In this document: positions 1 to 8,855 of the stretch, piece after piece
Layout of the letters: each line of letters begins with the position of its first letter
How positions within the stretch are numbered: the stretch's first letter is position 1
Assembly: GCA_002393735.1 (NCBI GenBank)
Contig: DGTK01000017.1
Span: 37,170 to 101,169, forward strand
DNA from: Lachnospiraceae bacterium UBA4338
GTDB taxonomy: Bacteria > Bacillota > Clostridia > Lachnospirales > Lachnospiraceae
Reading direction: 5' to 3'
DNA: 64,000 nt
Notes under the pieces: generated by a model
Seen by the model: the letters and a program-made list of their open reading frames with translations, nothing else
Database searches by the model: none
Told to the model about the DNA's origin: nothing
Program-made: the position numbers and the translations under genes

Positions 1-7
1 GAATCAT

Positions 8-49
8 TTAAAAAATGGGAGGAGCTTAAGACTCAAGCTCTTCCCATTT
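8..49 (-). terminator. Intrinsic terminator of the ABC-F gene, overlapping its stop codon
   Basis: Read on the minus strand, a 15-bp stem (35-49 pairing with 13-27, one G-U) with a 7-nt loop is followed by a run of T residues. The stop codon (26-28) and the last codons of the ABC-F gene lie inside the stem. Confidence 0.85.
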
Positions 50-1936
50 ATTCATTAATTCATCGATTTCCAAATTGATATCATTTAATTCACTGCAAAG
101 TTCATTTAATTTGGCAGAGTTCGAAGTAGTCTCTGGCTTATTCATGCTTTCTTCAATTAAAACTTTTTTATTCTCCAAAGCCTCAATTTTTTCTTCGATT
201 TTCTTTATGTCTTTTTCTCTTTTTTGTTTCTCGGCCTTTTCTTTCTTCTGGCTTAGATAATCAAGATTATTCTTTGTGGGCTCATCCTTAACTAAAGACG
301 GGGCATCAGACGACTTAGAACCGGAGTTTTGCTCAGAACTCTTAAGAAGATAATAATCATAATTACCTATGTACTGGGTAAAATGCCCGCCCTTTAACTC
401 AACTACTTTAGTAGCAGTTTTATTGATGAAATATCTGTCGTGACTTACATATAAAACAGTACCTTCAAAGTTATTTATGGCTTCTTCCAGTATTTCCTTA
501 CTTGTCATATCAAGGTGGTTGGTAGGCTCATCGAGAATGAGTAAGTTACCCTTAGAGAGCATTAATTTGGATAGAATAACGCGGCTTCTCTCACCTCCTG
601 ATAAAGTAGAAATCTTCTTGAACACATCATCATCCCTGAAAGAAAAACTTCCCAGCATATTTCTTATTTCCGTATTGGTCATGTCAGGATAGGAATTCTG
701 TATGGATTCAAAGATGGTATCATTATCATCCAGAACTTTGGCATTCTGGTCAAAATAGGAGATTTCCACATTTGTACCGTAATTAATTTCACCAGATACC
801 GGGCGAAGTTCTCTATTAATAAGTTTAAGGAAAGTTGATTTGCCGGTTCCGTTGGCGCCGATTAAGGCAATTCTTTCCCCTTTTTTAATCTCTAAACTGA
901 CACCTTCTAAAATCTTATTATCATTATAATCAAAGAAGAGGTTATCGATGCTTAAAACATCCATGCCGCTTTCTTTATTAATACTGAAACTTAAATTCAT
1001 TTCAGTGGTTTCCACATTGACCTTCTCTACAGCAGCCCTGCGGTCCAACTGTTTAACACGGCTTTCGGCTCTTTTGATGGATTTCTCCCGGTTGAAAGAG
1101 CGAAGAAGAGCAATAACTTCTTCCTGCTTCTTTATATATGCCTGCTCCTTATTATATTCGCGCATTTTTGCAAGAACATAGGCGTCTCTTTTTACGATAA
1201 AATCATCATAATTACCGCTATAGGAAAGGATGCTGCCGTTATTAATCCAGGCAACTTTTTTGACCACTTTATTTAAGAAATAGCGGTCGTGGGAGATAAT
1301 AAGTGCTGCGCAGTTTAAACTTAAAAGTTCCTTTTCCAAAAAGGCGATGGAGTCCATATCAAGATGGTTTGTAGGCTCATCGAGCAAAATAATGTCCGGC
1401 TTTTGCAAAAGAATAAGTGCCAGAAGTAATCTGGTTTTCTCGCCACCGCTAAGTGATGAAACCTTTCTATCCATATCGCCGCCAAGGAATTTAAGTCCCG
1501 AAAGGGTAGCATTAATCTCATTTTTATAGGTTAATCCACGGTTATTGACAAAACTGTCCATCTTCTGATGATAGACATCCATATATTTATTTAATTCATC
1601 GCCGGATAAGGAACTCATCCCATCTTCCATGTCACGAAGAGTCTTTTCTTCAGCAATCAAAGAAGAGAAGACATCAAGTGCTTCTTCATAGATGGTTCTG
1701 TCGTCCTCGAAGGTGATTACCTGAGGAAGATAGGCGATTTTGGCATCCTTTTTAAGAAATATGTCTCCGCTGTCGGCATGTTCCTTACCCATAATGATAT
1801 TAAGAAGAGTAGTCTTACCTGTACCATTATTACCGATAAGAGCCACCATTTCATGCTCATTTATGCCAAAAGACACATCCTTAAGGATGGTTTTGTCGCC
1901 GAAAGATTTAGTTATATTACTAATGTTAAGAATCAT
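26..1936 (-). CDS. ABC-F family ATPase (Uup/YdiF type)
   Basis: Soluble twin-ATPase protein of the ABC-F family, whose members act on ribosomes (translation rescue or antibiotic protection) rather than in transport. About 636 aa with no membrane segments. Two ABC modules are visible: Walker A GNNGTGKTT (near residue 38) with LSGGEKTR, and GANGTGKST with LSGGERSR, each followed by a LLDEPTNHLDM-type Walker B. An interdomain linker of charged helices and a Lys/Glu-rich C-terminal coiled coil (last 80 residues) fit the Uup/YdiF branch. I chose the ATG at 1936 because AAAGGA lies 8 nt upstream of it; the GTG at 1942 would leave only 2 nt. It is transcribed divergently from rex. The exact subfamily, and whether it confers resistance, cannot be read from the sequence. 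Confidence 0.93.
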   Translation of the reverse strand: MILNISNITKSFGDKTILKDVSFGINEHEMVALIGNNGTGKTTLLNIIMGKEHADSGDIFLKKDAKIAYLPQVITFEDDRTIYEEALDVFSSLIAEEKTLRDMEDGMSSLSGDELNKYMDVYHQKMDSFVNNRGLTYKNEINATLSGLKFLGGDMDRKVSSLSGGEKTRLLLALILLQKPDIILLDEPTNHLDMDSIAFLEKELLSLNCAALIISHDRYFLNKVVKKVAWINNGSILSYSGNYDDFIVKRDAYVLAKMREYNKEQAYIKKQEEVIALLRSFNREKSIKRAESRVKQLDRRAAVEKVNVETTEMNLSFSINKESGMDVLSIDNLFFDYNDNKILEGVSLEIKKGERIALIGANGTGKSTFLKLINRELRPVSGEINYGTNVEISYFDQNAKVLDDNDTIFESIQNSYPDMTNTEIRNMLGSFSFRDDDVFKKISTLSGGERSRVILSKLMLSKGNLLILDEPTNHLDMTSKEILEEAINNFEGTVLYVSHDRYFINKTATKVVELKGGHFTQYIGNYDYYLLKSSEQNSGSKSSDAPSLVKDEPTKNNLDYLSQKKEKAEKQKREKDIKKIEEKIEALENKKVLIEESMNKPETTSNSAKLNELCSELNDINLEIDELMNKWEELES

Positions 1937-1981
1937 TGTCACATTCCTTTAAAAACGCACTTATATAATGATACATCAAAG

Positions 1982-2010
1982 TTGACACTTTATCTATGAA
2001 AAATTATAAT
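1982..2010 (+). promoter_or_regulatory. Sigma-A promoter of rex
   Basis: TTGACA (1982-1987) and TATAAT (2005-2010) are both perfect consensus boxes with a 17-bp spacer. Transcription should start near 2017, about 45 nt before the rex start codon. It probably drives rex, nnr and alr. Confidence 0.85.
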
Positions 2011-2016
2011 TATTAG

Positions 2017-2034
2017 TAGTTAAAAAAATAACGA
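2017..2034 (+). promoter_or_regulatory. Candidate Rex operator (autoregulation)
   Basis: The imperfect palindrome TAGTTAAAAAAATAACGA matches the recalled clostridial Rex-box consensus TTGTTAA-N4-TTAACAA at 11 of 14 fixed positions. It lies at the expected transcription start of rex, where a bound repressor would block the promoter. The match is by eye. Confidence 0.5.
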
Positions 2035-2061
2035 TTATGTTTGTTACTTGGAGGTTTAAAA

Positions 2062-2712
2062 GTGGAAGCTAATGGTATTTCACAGGCAGTCATTAGTAGG
2101 CTACCAAGATATTACAGATATTTAGGTGATTTGAAAGATGAAGGAATTGAAAGAATTTCTTCACATGACCTTAGTGTCAGAATGAATGTAACCGCATCTC
2201 AAATAAGGCAGGACTTCAATCAGTTTGGCGGTTTTGGCCAGCAGGGATACGGCTATAATGTTGAATATCTCTATGATGAAATTGCCAAAATCCTCGGGCT
2301 TAATAAGAAACATAATCTTGTAATTATTGGCGCAGGTCACTTAGGACAGGCTCTTGCCAATTATATGAATTTTGAAAGAAGAGGATTCTTTACAAAGGGA
2401 TTATTTGATAAGGATGCATCAATAGAAGGTCAGGAAGTAAGAGGCCTTAAGATTTATTCCATGGATAAACTTGAAGAGTTTATTAAGGAAAATGATATTG
2501 ATATTGCAGTACTTACACTTCCTAAGCAGGGAGCTTTAGAGGTATCCAAGACATTAACTGCATGCGGTATTAAGGCTATCTGGAATTTTGCCCACGTTGA
2601 TCTGGAACTTCCTAAGGATGTTGTGGTAGAGAATGTACATCTTTCAGACAGTTTGATGAAATTATCATACAGAATTAACAGTTCCCAGGAAAATGAAGCG
2701 GAGAATGAATAA
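2062..2712 (+). CDS. rex: Redox-sensing transcriptional repressor Rex
   Basis: DNA-binding repressor that senses the NADH/NAD+ ratio and controls fermentation genes. About 216 aa, the usual Rex length. An N-terminal winged helix (PRYYRYLGDL near residue 12, then SVRMNVTASQIRQDF and GGFGQQGYGY) is followed by a Rossmann domain with GAGHLGQAL and a C-terminal swapped helix. I chose the GTG at 2062, which has GGAGG 7 nt upstream, over the TTG at 2041, which lies before that ribosome site. It overlaps the next gene by one base (TAATG), so the two are probably translationally coupled. A candidate operator lies at its own promoter. Likely targets elsewhere are fermentation and NADH-oxidation genes; none in this window can be assigned with certainty. 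Confidence 0.96.
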   Translation: MEANGISQAVISRLPRYYRYLGDLKDEGIERISSHDLSVRMNVTASQIRQDFNQFGGFGQQGYGYNVEYLYDEIAKILGLNKKHNLVIIGAGHLGQALANYMNFERRGFFTKGLFDKDASIEGQEVRGLKIYSMDKLEEFIKENDIDIAVLTLPKQGALEVSKTLTACGIKAIWNFAHVDLELPKDVVVENVHLSDSLMKLSYRINSSQENEAENE

Positions 2713-4193
2713 TGAAAGCATATTCAGGGGACAATGTTAAGGCGATAGATGCTTATACAATAAATGAGATTGGTATTACGGAAGATGCGCTGATAGAAAG
2801 GGCGTCTTTATGTATTTTTGATGCCATTTATAAAGAAGGTGCCAGTTATCTTATAGTTTCAGGTCCCGGAAATAATGGTGCTGATGGGGTGGCCCTTGGC
2901 AGAATGCTTGCACTTAAAGGCTGCAAAGTAAGATTATATGTAATTGAGTCTTCAAATAAGTCCAAAGGTCTTGAAGGTCAGCTTCAAATAGCTGATAAAC
3001 TTATTATGACCGGCGCTTACGATATTGCATATACTAAAGAGATAACTGAAGGCTGTGATTATGTGGTCGATGCTATATTCGGTGTTGGATTATCAAGAAA
3101 TCTTGATGATAAATATATAGATTTAATTAATCATATTAATTCTCTTAAAAACAAGGGCAGTATTCTTGTTTCTGTTGATATTCCATCAGGAATCAATGCA
3201 TCAGATGGCTCTTTAATGCCTGTATGTATTCATGCTGATATCACCATTACCATAGGTTATGCCAAAATAGGTATTCTTACTACACCAGGTAATTATTACT
3301 GTGGTGTTATTTATGTGGGAGATATTGGACTCATTGATGATGGCCAAAAAGAGTATGTAACATATGGAACACCTGATGTCTCCATCATAAAAAGAGATGA
3401 TAATTCCAATAAATATTCCTATGGCAATGCTTTGGTAGTTGCAGGTATAGGAGAATATTACGGCGCCACATATATGGCTGCTGCTTCTGCACTTAAAACC
3501 GGCTGCGGTCTGGTTAAGGTTTATACAGCATCGTCAAATATATCAGATTTAAGAATGAATCTTCCTGAAGCAATTATCTGTGACAGTGATGAAGAGATAA
3601 AAACAGATAAGATTAATGCAATTTTAATTGGTCCGGGACTTGGAACATCAGATAAGGCCCAAGCGCTTATGGACAAAGTGCTTGATGGAGAAGGCCCATT
3701 AGTCATAGATGCTGATGGTCTTAATATTCTGTCAAAGAATAAGGATTTATATGATAAATGCCTGTATTATGCAAAGAACAAGGGCGATGTAATTATTACT
3801 CCTCACACAGGTGAATTATCAAGGCTTACCGGTATTGATTCCAAGGAAATACAGGATAATTATTATAAAACTGTAACTGATTATGCTTACGAAACAGGAT
3901 TTATTGTTGTAGGAAAAGGGCATAATTCCATAGTGGCAGGAGATAAGACATATATTAATATGTCAGGTAATGCAGGACTTGCCAAAGCTGGTTCCGGGGA
4001 TGTGCTTTCAGGTATTATTGTGGGACTTATTTCCATGGGATATAAGGCTTACGACGCAGCATGCCTTGGCGTATATATGCATGGCATGTGCGCAGATATT
4101 CTGCTTTCAAAAACTGATATTAATTCAATTATGGCCAGGGATGTGATTGATACCATTCCTGAGTGTTATAAAAAGATTAAAGAGGGACATTAA
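2712..4193 (+). CDS. nnr: Bifunctional NAD(P)H-hydrate epimerase / ADP-dependent dehydratase
   Basis: Repairs hydrated NAD(P)H. The N-terminal YjeF_N half (about residues 1-215) epimerises S/R-NAD(P)HX. The C-terminal ribokinase-like half (about 225-493) dehydrates S-NAD(P)HX using ADP. Visible motifs are GPGNNGADGVALGRML (N-terminal nucleotide site), SVDIPSGINA, GPGLGTSD, DADGLN, TPHTGEL and the AGSGDVLSG catalytic region of the kinase-like fold. At 493 aa it is the normal length for the fused form. It overlaps rex by one base, which places cofactor repair under the redox regulator's promoter, and is followed one base later by alr. Confidence 0.95.
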   Translation: MKAYSGDNVKAIDAYTINEIGITEDALIERASLCIFDAIYKEGASYLIVSGPGNNGADGVALGRMLALKGCKVRLYVIESSNKSKGLEGQLQIADKLIMTGAYDIAYTKEITEGCDYVVDAIFGVGLSRNLDDKYIDLINHINSLKNKGSILVSVDIPSGINASDGSLMPVCIHADITITIGYAKIGILTTPGNYYCGVIYVGDIGLIDDGQKEYVTYGTPDVSIIKRDDNSNKYSYGNALVVAGIGEYYGATYMAAASALKTGCGLVKVYTASSNISDLRMNLPEAIICDSDEEIKTDKINAILIGPGLGTSDKAQALMDKVLDGEGPLVIDADGLNILSKNKDLYDKCLYYAKNKGDVIITPHTGELSRLTGIDSKEIQDNYYKTVTDYAYETGFIVVGKGHNSIVAGDKTYINMSGNAGLAKAGSGDVLSGIIVGLISMGYKAYDAACLGVYMHGMCADILLSKTDINSIMARDVIDTIPECYKKIKEGH

Positions 4194-4194
4194 A

Positions 4195-5394
4195 TTGGAA
4201 CATTATGAGAGAGTATGCGCCAGAGTTGATCTGGATGCAATTGCTGACAATGTAAAAATGGTTTATGAAAAAAGTATGGATAAGAAGCCTATCATGGCTG
4301 TTATCAAAACAGACGGCTATGGTCATGGCGCACTGCCTATTGCAAGAACTCTTGAAAATAAGGATTATGTAATGGGCTTTGCTGCAGCTACAGCAGAAGA
4401 GGCTCTTATACTTAGAAAAGCAGGAATTAAGAAAGAGATTCTTATTCTTGGATATGTATTTCCTTATGCTTATGAGGAACTGATTGAAAATGATGTAACC
4501 CTGACAGTATTTAAGGAAGACATGATTGCTGACATTGAAGAAGCAGCAAAGAAGGTTGGAAAGAAATGCAAAGTTCATATTAAAGTTGATACCGGCATGC
4601 ACAGAATCGGTATCGGGCTTGATGATAAAGCTCTTGAAATCGCTGGCAAAATCATTGCCTCAAAATATATCGAGGCGGAGGGGATTTTTACCCATTTTGC
4701 AACTGCTGATGAGAATGATATGAGAGATTATCTTGTAAGCCAGATTAATGCTTTTGATGATATGGTTTTAAGAATCAGTGAAAAATATCATCATGAATTT
4801 AAGTATATTCACTGCTATAACAGTGCAGCAACTCTTCTTGCCAATGACATTCAGTCATTAAGTAAAGTCAGATATACGTTTAACCGTATGGGTATTACAA
4901 TGTATGGACTTCTTCCTTCAAAGGATATGGAAGAGGCAGCAAAGGGGCTTAAGGGCGCTTTGTCATTATACAGTCATATTGTTTATATTAAGGATTTGCC
5001 GGAAGGTATGGGCATAAGCTATGGAAAGACCTATGTTACAAAGCGGGATACGCGCCTTGCCACAGTTCCTGTAGGCTACGGAGACGGATATCCAAGAGGT
5101 CTTTCAGGAAAAGGATATGTACTGATCAGGGGTAAGAAGGCTCCGATTCTTGGCAGGGTATGTATGGACCAGTTTATGGTGGATGTTACTGATATTGAAG
5201 GCGTTAAGGAATATGACAAGGTGACGCTTATAGGCCAGGATGGTGATGAGAAGATTACTGTGGAAGACTTATGTGATTTCTACGGTGGTTTTAACTATGA
5301 GGTTGTATGTGATATCGGAAGACGTGTTCCAAGAGAGTATTACAAAAATGGCGAACTTGTTTATGCCAAGGATTATCACAACGATATTAAGTAA
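4195..5394 (+). CDS. alr: Alanine racemase
   Basis: PLP enzyme converting L- to D-alanine for peptidoglycan. About 399 aa, the usual length. The PLP-binding lysine is in VIKTDGYGHGA (near residue 38), and the second catalytic tyrosine is probably in GISYGKTY. KVDTGMHRIG, FTHFATADE and GRVCMDQFMVDVT are conserved Alr blocks. The TTG at 4195 is chosen because AGAGGG lies just upstream and translation then begins directly before the conserved fold; an in-frame ATG at 4147 would run 48 nt into nnr. It sits one base after nnr and 8 nt before the next gene, so it is part of the rex operon. Confidence 0.95.
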   Translation: MEHYERVCARVDLDAIADNVKMVYEKSMDKKPIMAVIKTDGYGHGALPIARTLENKDYVMGFAAATAEEALILRKAGIKKEILILGYVFPYAYEELIENDVTLTVFKEDMIADIEEAAKKVGKKCKVHIKVDTGMHRIGIGLDDKALEIAGKIIASKYIEAEGIFTHFATADENDMRDYLVSQINAFDDMVLRISEKYHHEFKYIHCYNSAATLLANDIQSLSKVRYTFNRMGITMYGLLPSKDMEEAAKGLKGALSLYSHIVYIKDLPEGMGISYGKTYVTKRDTRLATVPVGYGDGYPRGLSGKGYVLIRGKKAPILGRVCMDQFMVDVTDIEGVKEYDKVTLIGQDGDEKITVEDLCDFYGGFNYEVVCDIGRRVPREYYKNGELVYAKDYHNDIK

Positions 5395-5402
5395 GAGGTT
5401 TT

Positions 5403-6722
5403 ATGGAATATTTATATATATTTTTATTTTTGCTTTACCTTATTTTTATGGTGGCATATGTTATCTTCTCGAGATTTCATAAAGAAGTCCGCATGATTAC
5501 TGAAGAGGACTTCACAGAAGTGGTTGATGAGAAGACTCTTTTAAGACTTAAAAAATTAAAAAATGGCAGTCACAATTATCAGAGTGTGGCTTTAATGGGC
5601 ATGATATTTATCAATATGTGCCTTGGTCTTATATTCTTTGCGGCATATATCGCTTTATTTGTACAGTTTAGAAAAGAAATATATGGTTTTCTTCCATGGG
5701 GCAATGCGTTGGTAAATCTGGTTGTTGCCCTTATTTTTGCTGTGGCAATTATTATTTATTTCATAATCAATTTCACCATTGGATATCTTATTCCAAGACG
5801 AATTGTGGCAGGTAAGAAAGAAGGAGCACTTGGAGTTGTCCAAATCATCGGCTTTTTTGATATTATTGTGCCTCTTTACAAAATATCCTCCCGCCTTGGC
5901 AATGTGATATTAAGGATTTTTGGCTTTAAAAACCTTGTGGCAGATGAGGAAGTAACTGAAGATGAGATTATATCCATGGTTAATGAAGGTTCTGCCAAGG
6001 GTGTAATTGATTCATCCGAGGCTACAATGATAACCAATATGCTGGAATTCGGTGACAAGAAAGCCAAGGATATAATGACAAACAGGTCGAATATTTTTGC
6101 GCTTGAAGATACCCTTACCCTTGATGAAGCAATTGAGATAATGCTTGGAAAGCAGTATTCAAGATTCCCTGTATATAATGAGAATCTTGATCATATCATA
6201 GGAATACTGAATCTAAAGGATGCTCTTATGTATCAGGCAAGTGGCAGAAAAAAACTTGGGGCTTTAAAGAATTATTACAGTATTCTTCGTAAGCCGGTCT
6301 ATGTACCGGAAACCAGAAGCGTGGATGTACTTTTTGCCAAGATGCAGTCTGAAAAGATACAGATGACAATAGTTCTTGATGAATATGGCCAGACCTCCGG
6401 ACTTATTGCTTTTGAGGATATCCTGGAAGAAATCGTTGGAAATATCATGGATGAATATGATATCGAGGAGGATTTTATAAAAGGTAAGGGGCTTGATGAA
6501 TATGAAATTGACGGCCTGACACCGCTGGAAGATCTTGAAAAATTCCTGGATATTAAGTTCGATATTGAGGATGTGGATACTTTAAATGGCTTTTTAATTA
6601 ACAAGATAGAGCATATTCCTACAGATGATGAAAAGGCTGAATTAGACTATGAAGGCTATCATTTTAAGATACTTGAGGTAGAAAATCACATAATTCAAAA
6701 TGTATTAGTTAAAAGAATATAG
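5403..6722 (+). CDS. Hemolysin-family CBS-domain membrane protein (HlyC/CorC, CNNM-like)
   Basis: Integral membrane protein of the CNNM/CorC family, often linked to Mg2+ or other divalent-ion export and long annotated as hemolysin. 439 aa. An N-terminal membrane anchor is followed by a DUF21-type region with three or more hydrophobic segments (about residues 60-180). A CBS pair follows (about 205-345, starting at MTNRSNIFAL), with FPVYNENLDHIIGI and VLDEYGQTSGLI typical of this family. The C-terminal CorC_HlyC domain (about 360-439) begins at DEYEIDGLTPLEDL. It sits 8 nt after alr. The transported ion is not established. Confidence 0.88.
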   Translation: MEYLYIFLFLLYLIFMVAYVIFSRFHKEVRMITEEDFTEVVDEKTLLRLKKLKNGSHNYQSVALMGMIFINMCLGLIFFAAYIALFVQFRKEIYGFLPWGNALVNLVVALIFAVAIIIYFIINFTIGYLIPRRIVAGKKEGALGVVQIIGFFDIIVPLYKISSRLGNVILRIFGFKNLVADEEVTEDEIISMVNEGSAKGVIDSSEATMITNMLEFGDKKAKDIMTNRSNIFALEDTLTLDEAIEIMLGKQYSRFPVYNENLDHIIGILNLKDALMYQASGRKKLGALKNYYSILRKPVYVPETRSVDVLFAKMQSEKIQMTIVLDEYGQTSGLIAFEDILEEIVGNIMDEYDIEEDFIKGKGLDEYEIDGLTPLEDLEKFLDIKFDIEDVDTLNGFLINKIEHIPTDDEKAELDYEGYHFKILEVENHIIQNVLVKRI

Positions 6723-6781
6723 AAAAATATTAAAAAAAATGTTATGATTAAAGATGATTTTGTTTTAAATAAGGAGGCACT

Positions 6782-7525
6782 ATGTCAGGACATTCTAAAT
6801 TTGCTAATATTAAGCATAAAAAAGAGAAAAATGATGCAGCAAAGGGTAAGATTTTTACCATTATCGGAAGAGAAATCGCAGTAGCTGTTAAGGAGGGAGG
6901 ACCGGATCCTGCCAACAATTACAAGCTTGCAACAGTTATTGCCAAGGCTAAAGCCAATAATATGCCTAATGATACAATTGAAAGAGGTATCAAGAAGGCT
7001 GCAGGTGAAGATGGTTCAGTAGTTTACGAACAGGTTACTTATGAAGGATATGGCCCAAATGGTATTGCCATTATCGTTGAGGCACTTACAGATAATAAGA
7101 ACAGAACTGCTGCCAATGTAAGATCTGCTTTTACAAAAGGACAGGGAAATATTGGTACACAGGGCTGCGTATCATTTATGTTTGATAATAAAGGTCAGAT
7201 TATTATTGATAAGGAAGACTGCGAATTAAGCGCAGACGACCTTATGATGGTTGCTCTTGATGCAGGAGCAGAAGACTTCAATGAAGAGGAAGAAAGTTAT
7301 GAAATTCTTACTTCTCCTGAAGGATTTATGGATGTTGTTAAGGCTCTTGAAGAGAATAAGATTCCTACAGTTTCAGCTGAAGTTACAATGATTCCTCAAA
7401 ACTATGTTTCCTTAACAGATGAAACAGCAGTTAAAAACTTAAACAGAACTCTTGATCTTCTTGATGACGATGATGATGTTCAGAATGTTTATACTAACTG
7501 GGAAGAAGAAGACGAATTAAGATAA
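6782..7525 (+). CDS. YebC/PmpR family translation or transcription regulator
   Basis: Member of the YebC/TACO1 family: cytoplasmic proteins implicated in relieving ribosome stalling at proline-rich stretches and, in some members, in DNA binding. 247 aa, the normal family length. The start MSGHSKFANIKHKKEKNDAA is diagnostic, followed by conserved GGPDPANNYKLATVIAKAKA, MPNDTIERGIKKA and VYEGYGPNG-like blocks. An AAGGAGG ribosome site lies at a good distance. The 59-nt upstream gap is A/T-rich, and I found no convincing promoter in it, so read-through from the rex block is possible. Confidence 0.94.
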   Translation: MSGHSKFANIKHKKEKNDAAKGKIFTIIGREIAVAVKEGGPDPANNYKLATVIAKAKANNMPNDTIERGIKKAAGEDGSVVYEQVTYEGYGPNGIAIIVEALTDNKNRTAANVRSAFTKGQGNIGTQGCVSFMFDNKGQIIIDKEDCELSADDLMMVALDAGAEDFNEEEESYEILTSPEGFMDVVKALEENKIPTVSAEVTMIPQNYVSLTDETAVKNLNRTLDLLDDDDDVQNVYTNWEEEDELR

Positions 7526-7561
7526 TTTGTGATTATTATATTATATCGGGAGGACAGATAA

Positions 7562-8839
7562 ATGTCAGATTACAGTTTGGATACCCTGTGCGTACAGGGT
7601 GGTTATGAGTGCCACGATGGCGAGCCGAGGGTGCTTCCTATTTATCAGAGTACTACTTTTAAGTATGATACTTCTGATGAAATGGGTAAGTTATTCGATC
7701 TTGAAAGAGAAGGATATTTCTATACCAGATTGCAGAATCCTACCAATGACTGGGTAGCCAAGAAAATTTGTCAGTTAGAAGGCGGCGTAGCAGCAATGCT
7801 TACATCTTCAGGTCAGGCCGCTAACTTCTTTGCAGTATTTAACATTGCGGGAGCAGGCGATCATATTATTATCAGCTCTGCTTTATACGGCGGGACTTTT
7901 AACCTTCTTACTGCAACTGTAGAGAGAATGGGAATCGAGACTACTGTAGTTGATCCGGAAATCTCAGAAGATGAGCTTAATTCATTAATTAAGCCTAATA
8001 CAAAGTGTATCGTTGCTGAGTCAATTTCCAATCCATCACTTGTTATTCTTGATTTTGATAAGTTTGTTAAGGTAGCACACAATAATGGTATTCCTGTAAT
8101 TGTTGACAATACATTCCCTACACCTGTTAACTGCAGACCTTTTGATTTTGGCGTTGATATTGTTACTCATTCAACAACCAAGTATATGGATGGCCACGCA
8201 GTAGCAGTTGGTGGTGCAATTGTTGATTCAGGTAATTTTGACTGGGATGCACATGCAGATAAGTTCCCGGGTCTTACAACTCCTGATGAAACATATCATG
8301 GAATTACATATACAAAGAAGTTTGGAAAGGGTGCATATATTACCAAGGCTACAGCACAGCTTATGAGAGACTTGGGTTCAATTCAGTCTCCACAGAATGC
8401 ATTCTTACTTAACTTAGGCCTTGAAACACTTCATTTAAGAATGAAGAGACATTGCGATAATGCACTTGCACTTGCTAAATATCTTAAATCAAATGATAAG
8501 GTTGCATGGGTTAATTATCCCGGCCTTGAAGGTGACAAGTATTATGAAAGAGCAAAGAAGTACATGCCTAATGGTACCTGCGGTGTACTTACATTCGGTA
8601 TTAAGGGTGGAAGAGATGCAAGCATTAAGTTTATGGACAACCTTAAACTTATCGCCATTGTAACTCATGTTGCTGATGCAAGATCATGTGTGCTTCATCC
8701 TGCTTCTCATACTCACAGACAGATGTCTGACGAGCAGTTACTTGCTGCAGGTGTTCAGCCTGATTTAATCAGATTCTCTGTAGGTATTGAGGATCCAAAA
8801 GATCTTATTGCAGATATTGAACAGGCTTTAAATAACTAA
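7562..8839 (+). CDS. metY: O-acetylhomoserine sulfhydrylase (aminocarboxypropyltransferase)
   Basis: PLP enzyme that makes homocysteine from O-acetylhomoserine and sulfide for methionine synthesis. 425 aa, typical for MetY rather than for the shorter cystathionine gamma-synthases (about 380). Family marks are LCVQGGY near the start, LPIYQSTTFKYDT, the cofactor region TSSGQAANF, VDNTFPTP, the PLP lysine in THSTTKYMDGH, and HPASHTHRQM near the C-terminus. The GGGAGGAC ribosome site is strong. Only 36 nt separate it from yebC, with no room for a SAM riboswitch or T-box leader. Confidence 0.93.
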   Translation: MSDYSLDTLCVQGGYECHDGEPRVLPIYQSTTFKYDTSDEMGKLFDLEREGYFYTRLQNPTNDWVAKKICQLEGGVAAMLTSSGQAANFFAVFNIAGAGDHIIISSALYGGTFNLLTATVERMGIETTVVDPEISEDELNSLIKPNTKCIVAESISNPSLVILDFDKFVKVAHNNGIPVIVDNTFPTPVNCRPFDFGVDIVTHSTTKYMDGHAVAVGGAIVDSGNFDWDAHADKFPGLTTPDETYHGITYTKKFGKGAYITKATAQLMRDLGSIQSPQNAFLLNLGLETLHLRMKRHCDNALALAKYLKSNDKVAWVNYPGLEGDKYYERAKKYMPNGTCGVLTFGIKGGRDASIKFMDNLKLIAIVTHVADARSCVLHPASHTHRQMSDEQLLAAGVQPDLIRFSVGIEDPKDLIADIEQALNN

Positions 8840-8855
8840 TATTGGGAGATTGGAT

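Noticed and set aside
4177..4602. 141-codon minus-strand open frame over alr
   Set aside because: Opposite to a clear alanine racemase; composition is Phe/Asn/Ser-rich and matches nothing.
6723..6781. Promoter before yebC
   Set aside because: A TATGAT box is visible (6743-6748), but no -35-like element lies 16-18 bp upstream.
7526..7561. Possible SAM riboswitch or T-box before metY
   Set aside because: Only 36 nt separate yebC and metY, too short for either element.
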